Of a stretch of DNA of 64,000 nucleotides, positions 36,601 through 49,260 are shown piece by piece (within the stretch, counting starts at the first letter, position 1; the number at the start of each line of letters is the position of its first letter). Both the position numbers and the translations under genes were made by a program. The notes beneath the pieces are model-generated. The model saw only the letters and a list, made by a program, of their open reading frames with translations. It ran no database searches and was not told the origin of the DNA. The stretch covers positions 329,714-393,713 of the forward strand of contig CAJJDN010000073.1 of the NCBI GenBank assembly GCA_905182985.1, read 5' to 3'. The stretch is from Paramecium sonneborni. Lineage: Eukaryota; Ciliophora; Oligohymenophorea; Peniculida; Parameciidae.

Positions 36601-39600
36601 ATGTGTCATTCTAATTAATATTCTCTTAAATTCCTAATTTCTATAATATTCTTTCTCTCTTCTCTTCATATTGATTTCCTTTTTCTAATTCTGATGAAAA
36701 TGCATCTAATAAGACTGCACTTACTAAACCATATATCAAATAATTCAAACCAAATACCATTGATATATAAAATACTAATCCTATCCATGTATCAGTGTAT
36801 TAAGTAGCTACTTTCAACATACCAACTGCATCATCATTTGTGATTGTATTAAATACTGTCATCCATGATTTTCCAATACTATTAAATGAATGTAATTAAG
36901 CTAATCTTTAAGATTCATCAAACTTATTCACAAAAAATTATAATCCCATTATTGCATACATAAAAATCACATAAAACATTAAAAATGTGATATTTATATA
37001 AGATTACATTGTCAATTAAGCAATCTTCATTATTCTTACTACAAATTTATTATATTTAATCACTCTATATAACATAAAAGCTTTTGATGCTCTTAATACT
37101 CTTATTTCACTACTATATTATTATAACCAAAAAGGCTTTGTTATTGAAATAAAGTATTCTAACAAACATATTACTATTACAAAAGAATCCAAATTATTGC
37201 TAGATTTTTTACTGAAATCTTGAATTCCATATCCAATAATTTTTAATACTATTTCTCCTAACAATAAAAATGTCATTATTGAATTAATTGAATTAACTAA
37301 ATCAGAACTTAAATAGCCATCTGAACAAAGAATAACAAAATTAATCATTGTGTACATATCAAAAATAATTTACACAGCCTTTTCTTCTAATAATTAATGC
37401 AATTTATTTTAAATGACAATCCAATATCCATAAAATCCTTAGATCCAAATATTATATTAATGTCTATTTAATTATTTTAGTATAGCAATCAATTTATTTT
37501 TTGTTACATTATGTAAAATATTTTGAATTGAAATATTATGTCTTCTTATAAATCCTTATTCTAATTCTTATTTCTATATATAAATAACAATTTATTACTC
37601 TAATTTTAATATATTGTTCATAATTTTGATCCATCCAATCCAAATCTAAAATTTAATCATCTTCTTAATCATCTTCATCATCCATATCATTAATCTATCT
37701 ATTTATCAAAATAGAACATGCATCATGATTCCATTTTATACCATTTATTGTTATAAATGCTTATCCTTCTTACCATTCTGGAAATTCCATAAATGCATCT
37801 GAACTTCCTCTAACCATTCTAGTTTAAGATTTCTAAAAAAATAATCTCTATTTTCTTAATTGATCAAAATAAGACTTACGAGTTATTGATGATCTGTTAC
37901 TAGGTATTTCATTTTTTGAATTATCCATATCCAATTATGTAGTACAAATTCTTCTACTAGATTTTATTGGAAATTTTTATTTCTATCTTGAACCACTACT
38001 TTGTTCTCTGTTTCTTAAATTAATATCAAATTTTATGCTATAAAGTCTTTGAATAGATTATTATCCATTATCTTAAGATTACAAGTTTTATGATGTTACT
38101 TTCTCTTTTTATTTATCATATATATCTAACATATAATATTGTTTTAAAGTTTAACTTTTCACTTTTTCATATTATTCTTTCAACTTTTTCTCTTTCTCAA
38201 TTATCTCTTTGAGTTCACTTATTACATCTCTTTTTGATGTTGAATAATATTGATTATATTTTAATTCCAATTTCCATGCTAAAACATCATTATATTTTAA
38301 ACTCATTAAAATCTTTTTCCCTTTAACATCTCCTTATACAGCTTATTCATATTTCTATTATTCAATATTAAAATTTCTCTAAGGTTATAAAATAGCTTTT
38401 AAATTACACTTATCAAAAATACTTTGTTCATTACTATTAATTATTCCCATCTCTTCATTCTCTCTTTTCTATAATAATTTTTATTATCTAGCTGAAAGTA
38501 TCAATCTTTATTATTTTTTCTTTTCTTTCACAGTCTTAGCCCTTTTTACCATTTTCTACAATTTATTAATTTATCCAAAACCATTAGTAAATTAAGACTT
38601 TATTTTTGATTTCTATAACAATTAACTACATTTTGGTGAAAATATTTAATTATCAATAGATTTAATTTAAGAAATATTTGATTAAGAAATTGATTATTGT
38701 GAAAATCTCTTACGTATTTTTTATAATGTTTTTATTTGATTATACAATCCTATATTTTTTATAAATCTTAAATTTAATGGTTCTACATAAGATTATTTAT
38801 TTGATATTTCTTCCTTATCCTCTTAATAATTAGATACAATTTAAGAATAATATGTTTTCAAAACAGCAATAATTAAATTGAATGCAAAAAAACCTAAAAA
38901 TAATTAAAATAGATACCGACTATAAAAATTACTAAAACGAAATAAATCCATGTCATTGGACTAAGTGTGTACATAGTATAATACATTACATCTGTCCAAT
39001 TATCCATTGTAATAGTACGTATAATTTAGGCAAAAGCAAAAAAGAAATTATCAAAATTAGTAGCAGTATCTACATTATTCAAAGATTTTAAACAATTCAT
39101 ATTATTAGGACAATCTACCCATCCACATAAATTTTATTCTAAATCTTAGATTCCTTCTTCAATAATAAAACATCTATTCAATAATAATTGACTGAATAAA
39201 TGAACACCAACATTAGCAAAGAATATACAAAATATTAGTACTACCAATGATGCTTCTATCATATATTTTAATGATTCAGTTAAAGCTTTTAAAGTTTTTT
39301 ATAATTATGATGATATCTTTCCTAATTATATCAATATCCTCATAGCTCTTAAAGGTGAGAAATCAAATGATAAAGTATCATAAATATACAATCCAAAAAG
39401 AATTAGCTAGAAACTCATATAAATTAATTACATTAACTAAATCATAACAATTCCAAAACACTTTAAAAAACTAAACCAATCCTAATCCCACTATCTTAAT
39501 TCCATGTTCTACTACATATATCCAAAAAAAAACTATTTTTTTATTTATTTATATTTACTTAATGACCAACCATCAAATAATTATTAATATTAAATGTAAA

Positions 39601-40292
39601 CATCCCCATAAAATTTGGTTATATATAATATCATATTAATTGACACTAATAATAACATTATAAAGTTCGATACTATATTAGTTGTTATTTTATAACAAAT
39701 TAAAGAAATTGAATTAAAAAATGTTACAATTAACTTTCTTAACCCTAATAATATATATGTATCTTTATAAAATTAATGATTTAATAATATTTCTTCCCAA
39801 CCTTCTACATGTATTAACTATAGATTATAATTATCATTATGAGGATCAGCTTCATATAATTTTGCAAATTCCTCAATAATATCTGGAATTTGTAGATTCT
39901 TTTAAAATATTATATCATCAGAACATAATTTTTGATTTTACCTAACCAAAGGAGTAGGTGTATGTTCTTATAATTCATCCTTTTCTTCTTCAATTAATTC
40001 TTCATCCATGTAATATTAAAGAGTTTTATAAATTTACCAATGCTTAGCTCTAAAAGTTTTCCTTCGATCAGGACTTAACTCTTTTTGCATATCTCTAAAC
40101 ATAGCATTTTTATCTATTTCTATATCTTCATTTATATCTATTTCATAACTCTCATCAGATGCCAATTAAATTTGAATTATGTCATCTTAAACATTTTCGA
40201 ACTTAAAAGTACTCTTTTTCCTAACTCTAACTAATCAATCTTTAATCAATACTTTTTCTATTACACATTAGCTCTTGGACTTTTCTAATCAT
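33658..40292 (-). CDS. Four-domain voltage-gated cation channel alpha subunit (Cav-like)
   Basis: About 2,100 residues. Four homologous six-segment domains are visible, with S3/S4-like stretches such as VVEHGIKIVGLG, LRAMRIL and GEIVLKIIGYGIQDF, and pore loops IRTITMDNWTDVMY (I), FNTITNDDAVGML (II), FLVASLDGWGEIM (III) and FKCTTGDDWRALL (IV). Calcium channels normally have Glu at the aligned selectivity position in all four loops; here all four are Asp, and loop II lacks the usual Trp. After domain IV comes a cytosolic tail of about 300 residues. The long N-terminus is acidic (ESYEIDINEDIEIDKN). A 22-nt intron at the 5' end and a 26-nt one in domain I are clear; more exist. The stop is uncertain: the frame runs towards the minisatellite, and I chose the TGA at 33658-33660. 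Probably a ciliary calcium channel of the action potential (inference). Confidence 0.85.
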
Positions 40293-40451
40293 TTTACCAT
40301 AAATTCCTTGCACTTCTACTCTTTTATAATTCACCTTTACAATTTCTCAAATTCTAAGTATTTAAATCACTAAACACTAAATATTACAAAACAATGTACC
40401 TCAATGGAAGCATTAGTGATATTAAATTAAAATTATTAATATATATAATAT

Positions 40452-43400
40452 TCAGTCTGTTCCTAATCTATTTGGAGAAATATGATCAGTATTTCTATAT
40501 TATAATAGTCTTTTCATTATAAAATCGACTTAAAACTATGCTTTTTCAATAAATGTTATAACTTATTTTTTTTTTGTTTGTTCTTCGCTATTAATTAAAT
40601 TTAATTTTTTTTTTAAATCATTCGACAAATTATTTAAAAGAACAATACTTTATTTCATTAAATCCTCTCTCTGTTATAACTTAATCTTTTATTCCTCTAT
40701 ATATTTTTTTAATATTTCAAAATTTCTTCTTGATTATATAGTATCTGATTCAATTAATTACTAATTTAAACTTTTTTGATTAGAATGATAACATTAATCA
40801 ATAATATTGCTTCTTTTTTTATCAATAGATTTTTAAGTTGAATTAGTTTAAAAAGTTTTTAAAGTAATTTTATTACTCAACAATTTTTAAGGAGATGTTT
40901 AACTTTATTTCATATCTTAATTCTCCATTGTTGCAATCTTCTTTCTTAAACGTAAGTTTTCTTTGGCTATATCCTATAATGCCTCAAGCTATCAAGAAAA
41001 TATTATAAATGTACCTTAATCTTCATTTCTAAATTTAAACTCTCTAATTACTTAATCTAATCATAACTTTAAATATCGAATTTATATTTATTAAATTCCT
41101 ATTATAACTTACATTAACATTATTAGTGTCTATCCGTAACAATAATATCTAAAAGATTCTTTTCTGTTTCTTTAAATTTTAAATTTTCTATTTATTATTC
41201 TTATTTTTATAATTACAATTATAGTTCATTAATTTTAGAAATCTTCTCTATTTATTATAGTTCTAATGTTTAAATTTATTAAGTAAGATATTCAATTTCT
41301 TTATTTTCCTTTTTTAACTCTTAAGATCTAGGAGTGTGAATTTAAGTTGATTCCTAACACTATTCATTATCTTAACTTCCCTATTATTATTTCAAAATTA
41401 AATTTGAAATCATTTATTTAAAACTCAATAATTCATTTATATTGGATTGATTCAAATTTATTTTTTCTTTCATTGTATCCAAATTATTGATAATAAAATT
41501 AATAGTATTCTCTACATCTCTTAATTTATCTTCATCATTCTAAATAACCTATCTCTCAATAATTAAATCAGTCTGAATAGAAATTGTTTTGGTTATCAAA
41601 ATTGTTTATTAAAACTAATTTTGCATTTAAGTTTAGCTCTATTATGATAATTAACATTATAACTCTTAAATAATTATTTATTATTAATTGTTTTCCTATC
41701 TAAAAATTATATTTTATGCATAATACCTTAATTGTTAATTTTTTTGTAGAAATTCATTTTATATATTTAATTTATCATTTAACGTTTAATTGATTGTTTC
41801 CAATTATTCATAAGATTACTCATATGATTCATAACTATGTTTCAAAATCTGAATTTCTTAACTTTTAATTATTAATGTTTTTTTTACTTAAACTTTTTGA
41901 TTATTACTGTTGTTTCTTCATCAAATTATGACATTTTTAAACGTAATTCTTAATTTTCACTTTTCAAATCTTAAATTTATTGAATTTAATCTAAAATCTA
42001 ATTTTATTTTTATTTAATTATTAGATTAAGTTATTACAATTCTTCTTATACTTAATTTTATTTTTACTCAAGGTTAGATTACTATGTTTTCAATTCTAAA
42101 ATCTACTATTGAGATTTATAATGAAGTTATTATTCTTAAACCAATTCATCTTTTTTTAGATTCAAATCATTATGTAATTATTATATTTCATTTTATTTTA
42201 CATCTAATTATTTTCTTAAAATATAAATAACAAATTACTTAATTGGGATCTCTTCTTCCAAATATTGAGATTTCAATAATTTAGATTAGACTTCTATTAA
42301 ACTGTCTCTTTAATATCGAAATTTTCCCAAGTCTTTCTTAGTTTAATTAATTTAATTCTATTATTAAAGTATGATTGTTTTATCATTTTATTATAATAAC
42401 ATTAAGTCTTGTATTTTATGTTTCATTTCATTAACAACTAATCTAAGATAAAAAAATAATGTAATACTAGGATTTATAGAACTTTTTTTATAATTGTGTA
42501 TATTTTTCATTTAGTTTTGAAATTGTTTCCTCTAAATTTGAGATAGTGATTTGATTTTTTTAAATCAATTCATCTTGATATAACATATCTTGGGCATTTT
42601 AATTTAAAGATTCTTTTAATAATTATATTTGAACAAGATTTTATTGATATTGTAGAGCATCCGTTTTAATTTATTGTATTTTTTAATTATCTTTTAATTC
42701 TGATTGTTCTTATTCTAAAAGTAATTAATCATAGCTCTCTTATAAGAGTTAACTAATTAAATTAGATAGATTACATTTCTGATTATAAGTGTTTATTTTA
42801 TTCATTTTCAATTTGTGTTTTAATATCTTCAAGATTAGTTGAAATACAATTTAATAATAAAGTATTAATTTATTATCTAGATAAGGTAGAGAACCATAAA
42901 ATACTTTTAGACAGCAACATGATTTCTACTTTCTTTGAGTTATAATTCTAATTGTTGTTTTTTGAGTTCAAATTTTTTAATATTTTCTGCTAATTCAACT
43001 CTTAAAATACATAAAGATTTTTACATGGTTTCATCTTTCTCAAAAATATTGTATTCAAAATCTAAAATTTATTATTTTAGTTGTTAAATAATGTCTTCTG
43101 CTTTTCTAATTTATTATTTATGTTCATGAATAATTAATTTTAATTCTGCTATCTCTGTATTTTTAGTTTGAAGATGTTCATTATGTTCCAAGGCTGTAGT
43201 CTATAGATCTTTGATTTCTTGAATTAATTGTTGATTATTTATTCTCAATTCAGCAATCTAATGTAATAATAATTATTTTTGTTCTTCTTCAATTAAAAGT
43301 TTATTGTTATTTTCAAATAATTCAACACTTTCATTCATAATTGATTATCTATGGAATTGTATATGTAAATTGTCTCTATTATCTAATTGAACAGAATCTT

Positions 43401-43488
43401 AGATTTCTTATTATAAATCAATAGAAGTATTAGAGATTTCATCTTCATTTAGAATAAGACTTGATGAAAGTTAATGATGGACTATCAT
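40452..43488 (-). CDS. Long coiled-coil protein, about 1,000 aa
   Basis: The minus frame starts MIVHHQLSSSLILNEDE and soon becomes heptad-like: LLLHQIAELRINNQQLIQE, KNTEIAELKLIIHEHK, IIQQLKQQILDFEYNIF. Gln (mostly TAA/TAG), Leu, Glu, Asn and Lys dominate for nearly the whole length, with few Pro or Gly. Several short introns are implied where TGA interrupts. No motor, GTPase or other domain is seen at either end; the C-terminus is basic (ITFIEKAQFQVDFIMK...). Such proteins in ciliates are often basal-body, cortical or Golgi structural components, but nothing here decides which. The gap to the channel gene downstream is about 160 bp. Confidence 0.7.
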
Positions 43489-43556
43489 AATATAATAATA
43501 GTTAGTTAATGAAATTTAATATAAAAATGAATTTGTTTAACTTTTATTTAATAAGG

Positions 43557-44770
43557 TCAGAATGCACCCTTGAGTTATGATTTAACATAATCAGTGAATC
43601 TTGGTTAATTTAATAAATCCAAGGCTTAATGAGCAGCATTCAATTCTTTATTGTATTCAGCAACTGTAGCATTATAAACATCAGTGGCAAAAGCAAAGTC
43701 ATCATTTTCAGCTTATAATTATCCATTTAATGTATCTAAATCTGCATGTAATTCATCAATTAAATCAAGAGTTTAATCAATTTTATCTATATAATTTAAC
43801 ATTATAAAATACTTGCATTAGCTTCAATTTCAGCTGTTTTAACAACAACTGCTCTTTAGAATTCAGCATGTTCTTAGTTCAATTGAATAACTCTTGCTTC
43901 AAAATCTCTTTAAGCTTCAGCTTCATCAGCTGTAAGTGTATTAAGTGAATCAACTAATTAGACTCTCAAATCATTGAAAGCAACAAGAATCTTTTATATA
44001 ATTTATATAACTATTTACATCTCTAAGAGCACTTTAATCAGCAAAATTAGCTTCAACAGCAATTTCAATAAGAGTCTTAATGAATGTTTAGAATGTACTG
44101 TGTCTCTTCAAAGTTTATTAAATTTTTGTCAAATTCTTTTAAACTTTTTAGATTTACACAAGTGATGGAGCTGATAATTGACTAAGTAAAGCAAGTGATT
44201 CATCAATGGCACTTATAGCTTCATTATGTTCAGCAACTTTAGCTTCAAAATCAGCATGATCATTAGCTCTTTAGACAGTTGCCTCATTAAGTGTTTTTCT
44301 ATTTTAAGCAATGTTTTCTTATAATTATTCGAGTTGGGCAGCAAATCTATCTCTTTATGGAATGAGGACATTATCATAGAAATCATGAGCATTGAAAACC
44401 TCTATAGACGTTTTATAATATAATTTTACCTCTTTCTTTATCTTAAATTTCTTATGAAAGTCTTGATACTTCTCTATTGTGAACATCTGTTCTTCTTGCA
44501 TATTAATGATGTACTTCTGCTAATTCTTCATCTAATTCACCAATCTATATAGAAACATTATTATACAAGTTTTGCAATTTCTGTATTAAGTTCTGCAAGG
44601 ATACCACCTGTTGTTAAATGAAGCTCACCAAAATTCAAGATAAAATTTCCCCATCCTGATTATTTGATTTAAGCAAACATTTTTTAATCATGACTTGTCC
44701 AAACTGAAGCTTAGATATCAATTGCTGTTATGCTAAGAACAAACAATGTGCAGACTGCTACTTTTAACAT
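43557..44770 (-). CDS. Trichocyst matrix protein precursor
   Basis: Starts with a signal peptide ([17 protein letters not shown]), then the family layout of long amphipathic helices with conserved boxes: [88 protein letters not shown] and the terminal [17 protein letters not shown]. Introns of 22, 28 and 28 nt are clear and at least one more lies near 44110-44165. These proteins are made as precursors, cleaved, and packed as a crystalline four-helix-bundle matrix in trichocysts, the exocytotic organelles that expand on calcium entry. Nearly every family box is intact, so it is expected to be expressed. Confidence 0.92.
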
Positions 44771-45205
44771 ATTTTTGTTATTATTATTAAAAATGTCAAA
44801 AAACGAATATTTCATTTTTATATACTGATTAATTAAATTTCTTAATTGCCATACTCATCATTTTTATATCTAAAATTATTTATGTAAAATTCTTCTCAAA
44901 AACAACCATAACATCTAAAACTCTATTATTTTATTGAACTATTTTATTTATTTATCAGCTATCATTTTATATTTATCTATCTATTTCTTTTATTTCTAAA
45001 ATTTTCATTATTTATTAATCTATTCTATGAAATTCTTTCATAATTTAACTTATTTTTACTTTATATAAATTTAAAACATCTTAAAGTATTTCCTTTATTA
45101 TTGTTTATATTTTCAATCCTCATACATATATCCTCTATACAAATGCTTATTTTGCATCTTAAACGCCAATTATTAATTTTATTAAAAACTACTAATAATT
45201 ATTTT
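44771..45205. other. Intergenic spacer between divergent genes, 435 bp
   Basis: AT-rich flank holding the promoters of the trichocyst gene and of the plus-strand gene at 45206. No convincing coding frame, repeat or RNA gene seen. Confidence 0.55.
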
Positions 45206-46688
45206 ATGAATTTGTATAGTCCATCAAATAAAAAAGCTATTCATATCAATTAACAATAATTGTTAAATTAAAGAAAATATGAAATCAGAAGAATAGCAAG
45301 TGAAGGCAGAAATTTTAAATCATAAATCAAAGTTTAAGATGATGAATATTATTTCAATAGAATAATCGCATTAAAAGCAGAAAATGATTTAGCCTATAAT
45401 GATTCAAAAAGACAAGAAATAAGTCAAGTATTGCTATACAAATATCTAATTATAGATTGATGAGTAGATTTATAAGGAGTTAAACTTTATTAAAAATTAG
45501 ATTCAGACTGTTAAAAATGAATTAAAAGTAATTAATTATATTTATTTCAAGCTATGTGATAGTGTAAGTTCAGGTAGAAATAGAAGTAATAATCCATCCA
45601 TATTAAGTTCAAAAACTTTAGAAAATATGCATTCAAAATTATCTCATATATAAACAAATAATTCTATCAATCAAACTTCAAAAATTAGAAATTTCAGTAA
45701 TTATGTCATTGAAAAATAATAAAACCTAAGCCCAAAATCTTAATGTGATTAAAAAATATCTAATTCATTTATTAAATGGAAGAATAAAGCCTAATAAGTT
45801 AAAAAAATTGAGAATATCAATAATAATAATATAATATAGGGTTAATCCAATAATTATTTGTTTTGCTTATTCTCAAGATTAAGTAATTCCTCTATTATTT
45901 AATTAATTAGTAAGAATAAAATCAAAGTTAATTAAGAAGATAAATGTCGAAATTAATTTTCCTATAAAACTTACACATTCAAAAATAATCTTATTACTAC
46001 ATTAAATGAAATAGACAATTTTTATAATAAAAATAGATTCCAAAAAAACTTTATGATCATTGGTGGTAAAAGCACTTCTAAAAAGAAAATAGTAGAATAA
46101 TTAATTAGATCTATGATTTTATAACTTTAATCTAATGTTCTCTCAATTAAGGTTTCATATGCTATTAATGGATCAATAAGTAAATCTGATGCTTTTAGAT
46201 AATTGCCATTCAATATATAAAATTAAGAAGTTGTTTTATATTAATAAGAATGCCATTTATAAGCTCCAGAAATTATATTTCATCAATTGCAATTATTAAT
46301 TTAACAATCGCTTACAGATCCATATTATTATATCAAATAATATTTCCATGATTAATTGTAAATCTCATAAAATCCACAAATCAAAAAAACTTTGATAAAC
46401 TTAATTAATAAGGATATTAATTGTATCAAAGGTTATCAAATTTAGTTAACTACATATAATGAGAAACTTAATTATAATATTCTTACAACTAACTATTTAA
46501 TCTCTAATAGTAATTACTCAATCTTCACAGATAATAGTTAAAGTCTTCTTTAAAAAGGTGAAGGTCACAAATTTATATTGGATTGTTTGGAGCAGATGAA
46601 TCATGATGAAACAGTTCGATTATTTTGCATAAATCCTTTAAGATATAGAATTAACGATTCCTTACAATTACTTAAAATGATAAATTGA
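45206..46688 (+). CDS. Unknown protein, 484 aa, possibly a degenerate kinesin motor
   Basis: Two exons with a 28-nt intron (GTATTG...TTATAG) and one frame to TGA 46686-46688. The N-terminal half is helical and polar (QQLLNQRKYEIRRIASEG, KELNFIKNQIQTVKNEL). The C-terminal half echoes a kinesin motor with its catalytic residues lost: FMIIGGKSTSKKKIVEQL at the P-loop position, LSIKVSYAING at the position of the strand after it, NYLISNSNYSIFTD where SSRSH-type switch I should be, KFILDCLEQ at the switch II position, and ETVRLFCINP followed by INDSLQLLKMI like the late motor strand and last helix. No GxxxxGK[ST] or DxxGSE remains. The resemblance is in order and spacing only, so it may be chance. 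Otherwise unrecognised. Confidence 0.6.
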
Positions 46689-47219
46689 GTCAGATTTATT
46701 TATTATTAATGATTATTACGAAGAAAAAATTTGATTTTCTAACTTATTTCTAATCATTTCTATTTATTTGTTTTTATTGGATATTTTCTGATATATTATT
46801 TATTTATCATTTATTAAAAAATATACATATTTTAATTTTCTAAAAACATTTAAATCTAATTTTAATTCTAGTAATAAGTTAAAAAAATTTATAAAATTTT
46901 GAATTAAACATAATAAGTTATTTTGTATTTTGAAGTTAATGTAAGTAAATATGTTATATGAATTTTTAATTTTTTTGGTCTTTATATTTTTTGATAGTGA
47001 AAAACTATATAATTGTTTTAAACAAACAAAATAGATTTTAATAAATAATATATGCCACTTTTTTTGATTTATATGCATTATGTATTATTATATAGCATTT
47101 TTGCCTTTTATTTTATATATGAAAGAATTAAAATAATTTTACATATGATTGGTTTTAAAAAATTCTGTATATATTTAATGAAATATAAAAAATTTTTAAC
47201 ATCAGAAAGTCTATTTTAG
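46689..47219. other. Intergenic spacer, 531 bp
   Basis: AT-rich gap between two plus-strand genes. Open frames exist on both strands, but their composition is only Ile/Leu/Phe/Lys/Asn and no start-to-stop model is convincing. Confidence 0.5.
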
Positions 47220-48704
47220 ATGGTGAAAAGTATGGATCTCGTTTAACTCAGATATTTAGAAAATAGGATAAATATTGCATATTAATTAAATATAGAGTTT
47301 GTTGGTTTGTATATGGCTTTTTAAGAAAATTTTCCATTTTTTGAAATATATTTAGGGACAAATATCAAGAATCAACATTAAGATTTCAGCGAGATGTTGA
47401 AAGTAATTAAGAAAAGGAAATCTGAATCTTTTGATAATTTGAAGCAAAATGAATAAAAAAATGAAATATATTGCTGTTTATAATAACATACATAACATGG
47501 GGATAATCTTAAAATAAAAGTAGAATTGATTTAGCAATATTTGGAATTTGTTTCTAGTCAATTTACCCAATTCAAGTGGAATAGGATGGATGAAATAAAC
47601 AAACACCCCTTATATAGTTATTTGATAGATGATATTGATTATGTAACAAAAAGTGAATTAGTAATTCCTTCCTTTTGGTTATAAATGGACACTTTTTTAC
47701 TTCCACCAGCTTTAGTTAATTAAAGCACATTTTTTGATTATATAATAAGAGCAGATACATATTAATAAAGTAAAACGCTCTCTCAATACAATAAAATATC
47801 AAATTAGATAGCAATATATTTATTTGAAATAAGAGATCTTCTACAGTAATTTGCAAATAAAAAGCTGCAAATTTAGATATTTCCAAGCCTATTCAATTTT
47901 AATTTTATCAGGAAGGATAATCAGGAACCTTTTTATCTTAACAAAAAACATTTTGAAATTTTCATTGTTTAGAATAGTAGAGTATATGCATAGACAAGAA
48001 GTTAGACAAGTTATTTTGCAGATTACTTAGAGTATAACAATTAGATTTAATTAAAGATTTTTAATTTTTATCCTTTTGATTAAATAGGTTAAGGATTGAT
48101 TTTAATTTAGAATAACAAATATAGGGAAGAAAATACTAAGGAATTCTAATAATATTGGTCAAAATTATATAAATAAAAACATCCTACTTAGGGCGATGTT
48201 GAAAGTTTATAGATTTAAGTACTTTCCCTTGAGTATCTACATAGTTTAAATTGTAAGGTAAATTCTCCTTTTGAATACATATAACATATAATAGATTAGG
48301 AAACAATGAGATGTAGAAAATGCAAAGAATAAATATATGATTATGGTACCCTCTTTTATGATTTTTCATTTTATTAGTTTTTCCAATGCTTAAGAGACAT
48401 ATTGTTAAGTCCATATTATATAGATATTCCAGGAGTATATATTTGTCCTATAACATTGATGCTACTGGGAGTTAAAAAAAATTTTAAGATAAGTTCATAA
48501 ATATTGAATGAAAAAGGAGAACATTTACTTACTCTTTACAATTAAGCATTGAAATTTGATTTTAGGGAAGAATATGATGATAATGATGAAGATGAATAGT
48601 TTTATGAAATAATGAATGGGATAAGGGAAAAAAATTTAGAAAAGATCTTAAATGATTTTAATGATGATGATGAATAAGATAATGAAGAATAAAATGAAAA
48701 ATGA
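47220..48704 (+). CDS. Unknown protein, 494 aa, with a CxxC segment
   Basis: A single uninterrupted frame of 495 codons, ATG 47220 to TGA 48702-48704. It starts MVKSMDLVQLRYLENR and reads as a soluble globular protein (SFWLQMDTFLLPPAL, YLFEIRDLLQQF, FEIFIVQNSRVYA). Near residue 360 is MRCRKCKEQIYDYGTLFY followed by DFSFYQFFQCLRDIL, a CxxC then S-F-x-x-F pattern that recalls the cysteine-rich region ahead of the lipid-kinase domain in Fab1/PIKfyve proteins; no kinase domain is present. The C-terminus is strongly acidic (EEYDDNDEDEQF, FNDDDEQDNEEQ). A weak similarity at best; otherwise unrecognised. Confidence 0.65.
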
Positions 48705-48829
48705 ATTCTGTTATATTATTATGTAAACATATCATTCCCTATTGAGACAACTTTATGAAGCTAATGATCTAACTTAATCTTTAAAAAGTTAAATAACAAC
48801 ATCAATAATAGATATATATAAATAAATTA

Positions 48830-49255
48830 AAAAATATCTTATCTTCTTGCCCGTAGCATTTTTTTTTCTTCTAAATCAGCAGTGGAACCAACAATTGCAT
48901 TAAAAGAATCTTTCCATAATTTAATGGCTTTAGCTTATTATGCAAGAATAGCTGGAAGTTACAAAGAAATTTTAAATTTGTATTACAATTTCTAATTTTT
49001 CAACTAAATTTGTTTTCCTTATATGTTCTTAATTTAAATATATTTAAAAATCTTATAATATTTAAAGTACTTAGTCTCCAAATAGTTCCTTCTCTCATTT
49101 AATTTCAGTTAATAATTATAATTTTATAAAGCATCTTATTAAAAGAGATGACTATAAGCAGATAATTTATCATCTTAATCTTTAATTCTATTAAAATAAT
49201 TAATTGTTAGGTTTGAATTTTATTTCTTATTTAATATTAAAATTTTAATAGAAAT
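48830..49255 (-). CDS. Possible minus-strand gene, unknown
   Basis: A minus-strand frame without TGA runs through this stretch and reads IKDQDDKLSAYSHLFQ, NYNYQLKLNERRNYLET, AKAIKLWKDSFNAIVG and ADLEEKKMLRARRQDIF, natural-looking helical protein. It lacks an in-frame ATG at the 5' end and has no TGA before running into the antisense of the neighbouring gene, so start, stop and introns are unresolved. The plus strand of 48879-48995 is also open with plausible content. It lies between two plus-strand genes. Not recognised. Confidence 0.35.
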
Positions 49256-49260
49256 AGAAA

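Noticed and set aside
43974..44165. 63-aa plus-strand ORF
   Set aside because: Antisense and out of frame across exons and introns of the trichocyst matrix protein gene.
46800..47078. 92-aa minus-strand ORF
   Set aside because: AT-driven Ile/Phe/Lys/Asn composition, ends on a codon that is not a stop in this code, and has no recognisable motif.
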